Assembly: GCA_950022655.1 (NCBI GenBank)
Contig: OX465583.1
Location: 32,329,360-32,393,359 of the forward strand
Direction of reading: 5' to 3'
DNA from: Alentia gelatinosa
Lineage: Eukaryota; Annelida; Polychaeta; Phyllodocida; Polynoidae
DNA length: 64,000 bases
A program made the position numbers and the translations under genes. The notes under the pieces were generated by a model that had not been told where the DNA came from, searched no databases, and worked only from the letters and a program-made list of their open reading frames with translations. Shown here in pieces: positions 57,656 to 64,000 of the stretch (its first letter is position 1; each line of letters begins with the position of its first letter).

Positions 57656-58189
57656 AATATCAACAAAAAATGTTTTAACAAAGAAATGATGGAGCACTAT
57701 TCATGAAATCTTCAGAACATGTAGATATAACATCATATATAGTATTTCTATTCAAAAGAAATAAAATATTTATGATTATATATAATATTTCATGATTACA
57801 AACTTGAATTATTAGTTTTAACCAAATTGCTGCAGTGTTGGCTTCACTCTTACAGTGCACGCCACGTTCTGGGGTGCGGAAATTTCACTGGTGTGCAGCT
57901 GGTCCTTTATAAAATACATAGAACCAGCGAAACCCGTTATCACGGCGATCGTCGCGCCACGCTTATGTGCAAGTGGTGAAATGATATGCCAATTTGCAGT
58001 TATTGTTCTTAAACCATCATTAACAGTCCGTATTTCTCAAGGGCCAGATAGCTGCATATTAGAGGATTCAATTATCTATAGTTAAAATTTGCATGCCAGA
58101 ATTCATCTGGCTTTATTTACTTAACATTACATTATATGTGTACATATACATGTATATATGAGAAAGAATCGATTTTAGGCTATTGCCTA

Positions 58190-58385
58190 GGAAAGGGGGG
58201 GGGGGCGTATATCCGGATATTTGTCCTGGAGGAGGGGTTATTTTGAGGTATTTCCGAGGGGGGGGGGGCAATTTATTTTTGGGTATTTCCGAGGGGGGCA
58301 TTTTATTTTGAGGTATTTCCGAGGGGGGGGGGGGGCATTTCATTTTGAGGTATTTCCGAGGGGGGGGGGGCAATTTATTTTGGAG
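58190..58385 (+). repeat. G-tract minisatellite
   Basis: About four units of TTTTGAGGTATTTCCGAG plus a run of 6-13 G. The G runs could form quadruplexes and are prone to assembly length error. Confidence 0.92.
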
Positions 58386-58399
58386 GATTCACCAAGCAA

Positions 58400-59538
58400 A
58401 ACCCACACACCCCTGCCATAAATAATGAACGCTCCCTTAGTTTGTTCTATCACGAACAGTAGCTAAGGCCTAATCTTATAGACTAGCTAACCCAGTGACA
58501 AGAAAAGAGAATTCAGAATATCTTCTATACTAAATGAAGAAGACAGATAACTATACACAGATTATTCCTTTCATATATTATAACGAAGTAGAAGTATTAT
58601 AAGACAAGGCGTGTTGGGAATCCGAGCATAACTGCACAACTGATCAGGTAAGGCGTTTGAACCACAGAATTTCGCACATTAAGGCTGATTTCCAGTTTTG
58701 TTTCTCTCCTCATTGGGTGACACCATGGTAGTCTGTGGTTACCTGTACACACTGTTGTTTAGGGGTTTTGGTTAGTTATTTTGAGGGGTGTGTCCCTTCT
58801 GGTCAACCTTCACCTTGGATCACTGTAATGGTGGTCTATTGGTGTTCTTTATCCCCTACTAACTTGATTAAACTGTGCAGTTCATATGATGCAAGTCCTC
58901 TTGGTTATAGCAGTACTCACAGTCTATCACTTTCTGTTATTGTTCAATGTCTTCTTGACTAGTGGAGATAGATGATCCAAAGCAGTGACATATGGTGGTA
59001 GCAGTCATCAATCTCCGTTCCTCCAGTGCTGGCGTGATAGTAGCTTATGGGGAAGCCCAATCCTCAGTAAAGGCCTCTGTAGCCTAGAGTCCTATGGTCT
59101 TCCAGTCTCCTTACTGTAATGGTGGTAATGCTCAGCAGCTTGGAGATGTTGATGCCACGGTGTCTGGGTTCCAAGTGAGTTCTGAGTGGTCATCTGCTTC
59201 CTTATATATCCTATCGGGGGGACAGTGCAAACAAAGACAGGGTACGGGTCAAACGCAGGGGGTGGCAGTCCAAACGGTTGGGCTTGAACCATTATCTTTT
59301 TTTTGTTGAAACTTTTATTTATCCTGGAGCGCAGGTTAGGTGTCTGGCACCTATCTTCCACCTACTCCAGCTATCATGTTCCTTGTTTTCAGAAATACCC
59401 AACTAGTGGGTTTACAAGACCGAGCACAGGTTCAAGTTGTGAACAAAAGTACTATACAAAAATTAGTAGTAGTGAACTTACATACAATACAGAAATACGC
59501 AATGAAATCAGAGAAAATTTTTCATATAGAACATCAGG
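58400..59538. other. No gene recognised
   Basis: Contains several short open frames (58735, 59094) without family resemblance. It may include LTR or leader sequence of the gypsy-like element downstream, but no TG..CA pair was delimited. Confidence 0.35.
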
Positions 59539-59702
59539 GTGAGGACCTGTTAAGAAGCACCCTATGCTATTCTCAATACATACATCACAGTCCTAATTTG
59601 ACCGATATCTATTTTCTTGAGTGAGGACCTGTTAAGAAGCACCCTATGCTATTCTCAATACATACATCACAGTCCTAATTTGACCGATATTTATTTTCTT
59701 TT
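59539..59702 (+). repeat. 82-bp direct tandem duplication
   Basis: GTGAGGACCTGTTAAGAAGC through TTGACCGATAT.TATTTTCTT occurs twice, back to back, with one or two differences: a recent duplication. Confidence 0.95.
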
Positions 59703-59889
59703 ATAGTTCTATAAAACCTTTGTCTGTTTTCAAGGACTGCCACTACCAGAGTGATGTAGTGTCTGCCATCTTGGATTTGTACAGCAGGGTGATCAACAGC
59801 TCATGACACAGTTAATCTAATGATGCAGGTATTATAATTGTGTATAGCATACTCTGGTTCTAGAATTAAAATAAAACCCTACTTCTGGG

Positions 59890-59965
59890 ACACTCCGCTT
59901 AAGGTGACAGTTTGATCAGAACAGAGATTCTTATTACTAACCCCGCTTAAGGGGACGCAAGGGGA
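59890..59965 (+). repeat. CCGCTTAAGG-containing repeat
   Basis: CTCCGCTTAAGGTGACAG and CCCCGCTTAAGGGGACGC within 50 bp; a third copy, ACCCCGCTTAAGGGGTCA, lies at 14172. Confidence 0.6.
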
Positions 59966-60512
59966 CGCTTTGCTCAGAATGGAGGGTGGCCCCTTGAGAG
60001 GGGCTTTACTGAATGTCCAATGTTTCAGAACTTTCACCTTCTGCTATCGAGTTTGCTGATCGCCCATCCATGTTGACCGCCTCCATTGCAGTATAGGCTG
60101 GGAAGCAGTCAATGAGGGTCCCAGAAAAGCTCATATGAGTGGGCACCACATCTGAAATTTCTGATAGAGTCTCAACAAATTCTTCCCTGCATCCTGAGAG
60201 GTAAGACCGAGTTGAATGGGATAATAGTAGTGCGATCAGTGAAAGAACAAGTCAGGAAGCATTAAAAAATTAGTGGAGATCCTACCGCGATCGGATGTTG
60301 ATGAACGCGGCCGTAGCTCCACTACAGCTCCACTACTGGAGAATGAGCAATGACCACCAGCGACCACCTGATCGCTCCTCAGTCTCCACCCAATCGCCAC
60401 AGGGTTGGCCGCAGTGAAGCACTGCCTTCAGGCTGGCCTCAGTCCCTGTGTTCTTCCCACCTCTTCCTGCCTACCACCACCGCCCATTGTTCATGATCAA
60501 AGACTTGAGCAA
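59966..60512. other. Non-coding; repeat fragment at 60430-60512
   Basis: The stretch CTGGCCTCAGTCCCTGTGTT ... ATCAAAGACTTGAGCAA resembles 11009-11180 in order and is cut by the double-hairpin insertion. Confidence 0.45.
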
Positions 60513-60818
60513 TTATCCTACCCCTAATATAAAATCCCATAGGCTTAACATTGAGTTTCCGTATGCAATGCTGACTGTCGTACAGAGTTTTATATGCCAC
60601 TAGTGGCATATAGAATTGTTAACACATAATATTCCAAAATCGAGGAAACGGGGTAAGATAAAATCAAAACCTGATTCATTTTAATACTGGCCACCACATT
60701 CCACTCCTGAAGTTTTGGCTCCAGACTTCACTCGGCTTTGCCTCATGAAATCACTATGCCAAACTCCGGTCGTGGCATACGGTGGCCAAGATTAAAACTC
60801 ATCCAGTTTTACGATAGT
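60513..60818 (+). mobile_element. Double-hairpin MITE, copy 3
   Basis: Full-length copy closely similar to the one at 6225, with the same two-hairpin order and the same right end CCAGTTTTACGATA. It is inserted in a palindrome-like site whose unfilled version is present at 11168. Confidence 0.8.
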
Positions 60819-61499
60819 CTATGACTATAGTACATCAGCGCTGGCAGAGAGGCTTTTTCTACAGGCTGGTTGCGTGCCTCTTCTTAATTACATAATGCCT
60901 GCAGCCAAACAAAAACCTGGCAATATATTCTTTATCATTGGATGGCTGATTGTATGAACGTAATGTGTTTGAAATACCCATATATATTATTTTCAGAAAA
61001 GGTAGGGCGATTGCATTGTATTCTATGGTATTCCAACTCCAATTTGGTGTGTCGTATATACATGTATGCATATCACCTCAGTGATACTTTAGATATGCCT
61101 TAGATAACACAGGAACACTGGAAATGAATATACACAATGATATATTGGCAGGCCTAGCTAAAACGTGCATATCTTTTTCCAAGGGAAAATGAAGACAATT
61201 ATCAAAAATTATCTACTTAAGTTTAGAGAACCCTAGTCATTGATACAATACCCTAGTTTGTTTCAGCAGTTTAATCTGTCAAAAGACAACACTCCTGCAA
61301 TGACACCCACCGTTCCCACTCGAGGTATGATTGCTGTACATTACTCTACTCAGACAGAGGCCGCCACCAATCTATCACAACCCTACCTGCGGGTAGAGGG
61401 TGGGGCGGGAGATTACTCCCCCTTTAATAGTTTCCTGATCTCTCTAGACTGACTCAAGACGCTCTACTATAGGTTGAATGTTCAGAACCACTGGAGTGT
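60819..61499. other. No gene recognised; possible leader of the gypsy-like element
   Basis: 61240-61460 is open in one frame but not family-like. Its GGGGCGGGAGATTACTCCCC stretch may be LTR-derived. Confidence 0.3.
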
Positions 61500-63780
61500 C
61501 TAGTGAAAATAGTGAAAAATTGTTGCTAGTATAGCCAAGAACATAAACCCTCCACCACAACTCTTAATGAAGGAAAATGCAGTTGAGGAGTGGAAATTGT
61601 GTAAGGAAATGTCTGCTGACTATGTTATAATTACAAAGTTAAATAACAAAGCTACGAAGTTTCAGAAAGTTGTTCTTCTGACGCAACAGGTCCTCAGACC
61701 GAAAAAGTGTCTGAATACCTTCATCTTCATTGACCAGGAGGATAAAAATGATATGCCGCTCTTAATGAAAAGGTTTGGTGCGCACAGTATAAGTGAACTA
61801 AATGAAACATATGAGCGTTATGTGTTCAATAAACCTGATCAGCTCTTGATGAGTCTTTTGACAAGTACCTGGCAGCCCTTAGAAACTGATCATAGTAGTT
61901 GATGCTCTGACCACTGTGACAAATCTCCTAAACTCAGACAGGAGATAGGTCAGGCATATACTTTATATGGCAAGCAGAGGGATGAGGGTCCATTAATGCT
62001 GAAATGGACTTCAAGGGCAAGCTGATGAAGAGGCAGATAGGCTGTGGGGCAACAGTCAATATGATAAAGGCCAAATTAATTGATGTTGCAGAACTGGAAC
62101 CTAATAACTTGACACTATATTGCTACAACAAAACTTTTAAAGCAGTTGTTTGGACTATCTGCCTCCCACAGGACAATTCCAAATATTGTCGTAAGTACAT
62201 CATGTTCCATGTCATTGACGAACCATGGCGACCTCCTTCAGCCATAAGGTAGAGCAGATGAGACTGATCACAGTGAAGTATGACAATTTCAAACACTTTT
62301 TTGCTGTGAAGACTCAGTACACTTTACCCAATGATTATCAATGTACATTTAGTGACAAGCAAGGCACCTTTACGAGTAAAGTCCACCTACTGTGTGATCA
62401 TTCTGTGCCACCTGTTCAGTGTCCTGCCCATACTTTACCTATATCCAGGAAAGAGTATCTCAAGACAACCCTGATTGAGATGGTGACAAAGGGAGTCATC
62501 ACTAGGGTAGACCAGCCAATGCCATTGGTGAGCTAGTCCTCAATTAAGGAGAAGAAGACTGGAAAGTTAAGGGTTTGTCTAGACCCCAGATTCTTGAACA
62601 AGATAGGCCTACTGATATGAGAAAGGTACTCGCTCCCAACTTTGGATGAAATAATACCATGACTCTCTCGAAGTAGAGCGTTCTCCAAAGTTGACTGCAG
62701 CTCAGGCTACTGGCGCTGTTAACCTGATGAGAAGTCAGCGCTCCTCATTACCTTATTATACCATTTGGCCACCAGGCCATTGAGGGACTGCCAGGTGTTG
62801 ACTGTATAGCAGAGGGTCTATCGGTCCAAGGTACAGAGGAGAAAGAGCATGACAGGCATTCATGTGGGCTGTTGGAAAGGTGTATGGTGAAGAACGTTTC
62901 CTTGAGCAGGAAGAACTGCCTCTTCAAGGTACCTAAGTTCGAATGTGTTGGCCATTTGCTTACACAGGATGGTTTGAAATCAGACCCCCGAAAAAGGTGA
63001 GGCATTTGTTGACATGCCAAAGCCCGTCGATGAGCTGAAGATACAGCGACTTTAACGTTCAGTTGGATATTTAAGTGAGGTCTTACAAAACCTGCCAGCT
63101 GCATTTGGGCCTCTTTGCGAGCTGTCACATATCATCCTGAATGGCAGTGTTCAATGGAACAGGACAATGCTTTGAAAGAAGTTGGTGCTTGCCTACTATA
63201 ATGGAGATAAGAAGCTGACAGTTCAATGGGATACCTCTAACAAAGGACTTGTTGCTGCTCTACTACAGGATTGCAGACCCCTGTACTATGCTTCTAGAGC
63301 TCTCACCCCAACAGAGCAGAGATATGCACAGGTTGAGAAGTAGTGTCTTGCAATATGCTTTAGTCTTGAGAGATTCCATCAATACACACATGGCTGCAAA
63401 GTCAGTGTTGAGTGACCACAAGCTTATCAGGTCAAGCCCCTTTATAAAGCGCCTGTGAGACTCCAGAAAATGATGATGAGACTTCTAAAATATGACATTT
63501 CAATAAATACAAGAAGGGAAGGACATGCAACTTAGTGACATGTTGTCATGGGCCTACATGGATGGCTCTGGTTGGGAGAATGATCATAACTGCTGAGATT
63601 GCTGACTGAAGAAGTTGAAGCCCTTCTACACCTCAAAAGGGTTATCATGGTAGGATGGCCAGTGACAAAAGACAAACTCCAAGCGTTAATTGAACCATAT
63701 TTTCCCTACCGAGACGAGTTGACTCTTCATGATGGTATCATTTTCAGAGGTCAGAGGGTCATCGTCTCTTAGAAAATCAG
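61500..63780 (+). pseudogene. Decayed Ty3/gypsy LTR retrotransposon (gag-pol remnant)
   Basis: Fragments in order on the plus strand: gag-like (61567-61902), a protease-like piece with GCGATVNMI around 62044 in place of a D-T/S-G active site, and the reverse transcriptase start (62440-62540, LIEMVTKGVITRVDQP) continuing KLRVCLDPRFLNK and FSKVDCSSGYW to 62720. A connection segment follows (62930-63000, FECVGHLLTQDGLK), then RNase H-like (63200-63420, YASRALTPTEQRYAQVE) and an integrase zinc-region-like tail (63600-63770). Stops and frameshifts separate the pieces. The palm segment with the catalytic YxDD motif is deleted or destroyed near 62750-62830. No functional product is possible. The LTRs were not delimited. 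Confidence 0.88.
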
Positions 63781-64000
63781 ACCAAAAGTTAGAAAATTTG
63801 CGACAAACACCATCGACATAAAATTACCCACAAGAAGCTATCCTGCAAGCAAAGACCAAAACTTTGGACAGCTTTGGTAGTTTGGGCAGAATTTCAGCAC
63901 CAGAGTCAGCTATACATATTCATAACATCAAGGCTTAGCTTTATTTACCTTCAGTATTCCATTAAGTTAACTGCATTATTCAGTGGAAATCTGATGAGCT

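Overview
This is animal (metazoan) nuclear DNA. It is intron-rich, about 40% GC, dense in short dispersed repeats, and contains GC/CpG-rich islands. The single recognisable cellular gene is cut into 22 short exons with GT..AG introns. The repeats (tRNA-derived SINEs, several MITE types, decayed Ty3/gypsy and non-LTR retrotransposons) fit a marine invertebrate such as a mollusc or lancelet, but I cannot name the species from sequence alone.

The centre (about 25.5-53.5 kb, minus strand) is the gene for CHTF18 (Ctf18), the large subunit of the alternative clamp loader Ctf18-RFC. I traced 22 consecutive coding exons from the ATG at 53457 down to 25559. Reading phase is preserved at every junction and gives 908 codons, covering the N-terminal region, the AAA+ ATPase core (Walker A, Walker B, sensor 1, sensor 2) and the helical collar region. 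The C-terminal tail that in this family binds Dcc1 and Ctf8 was not found in the window. An E2F-type site and a YY1-type site lie about 95-120 bp upstream of the ATG.

The left part (1-25.5 kb) has no convincing protein gene. It holds G-rich minisatellites (0.4-0.86 and 2.87-3.46 kb), CpG-rich islands (3.5-3.8, 5.4-5.9, 10-12.4 and 16-16.5 kb), many copies of one dispersed repeat family (Rep1, always in the same orientation), tRNA-derived SINE pieces and a dead non-LTR retrotransposon (19.4-20.7 kb). The right part (53.5-64 kb) is a repeat nursery: foldback elements, a hAT-like hairpin with an exact 8-bp target duplication, a GC-rich MITE, G-tract minisatellites, and a decayed Ty3/gypsy retrotransposon (about 61.5-63.8 kb) whose reverse transcriptase has lost its catalytic centre.

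The most unusual material is mobile or structural. One is a four-copy family built of two abutting hairpins, with an empty-site comparison inside the window. Another is a pair of ~630-bp elements with 14-bp terminal inverted repeats in CHTF18 intron 1. Others are inverted 40-bp arms bracketing the CHTF18 5' end and a family of CTCF-like motifs. All calls come from reading the sequence; no search was run.
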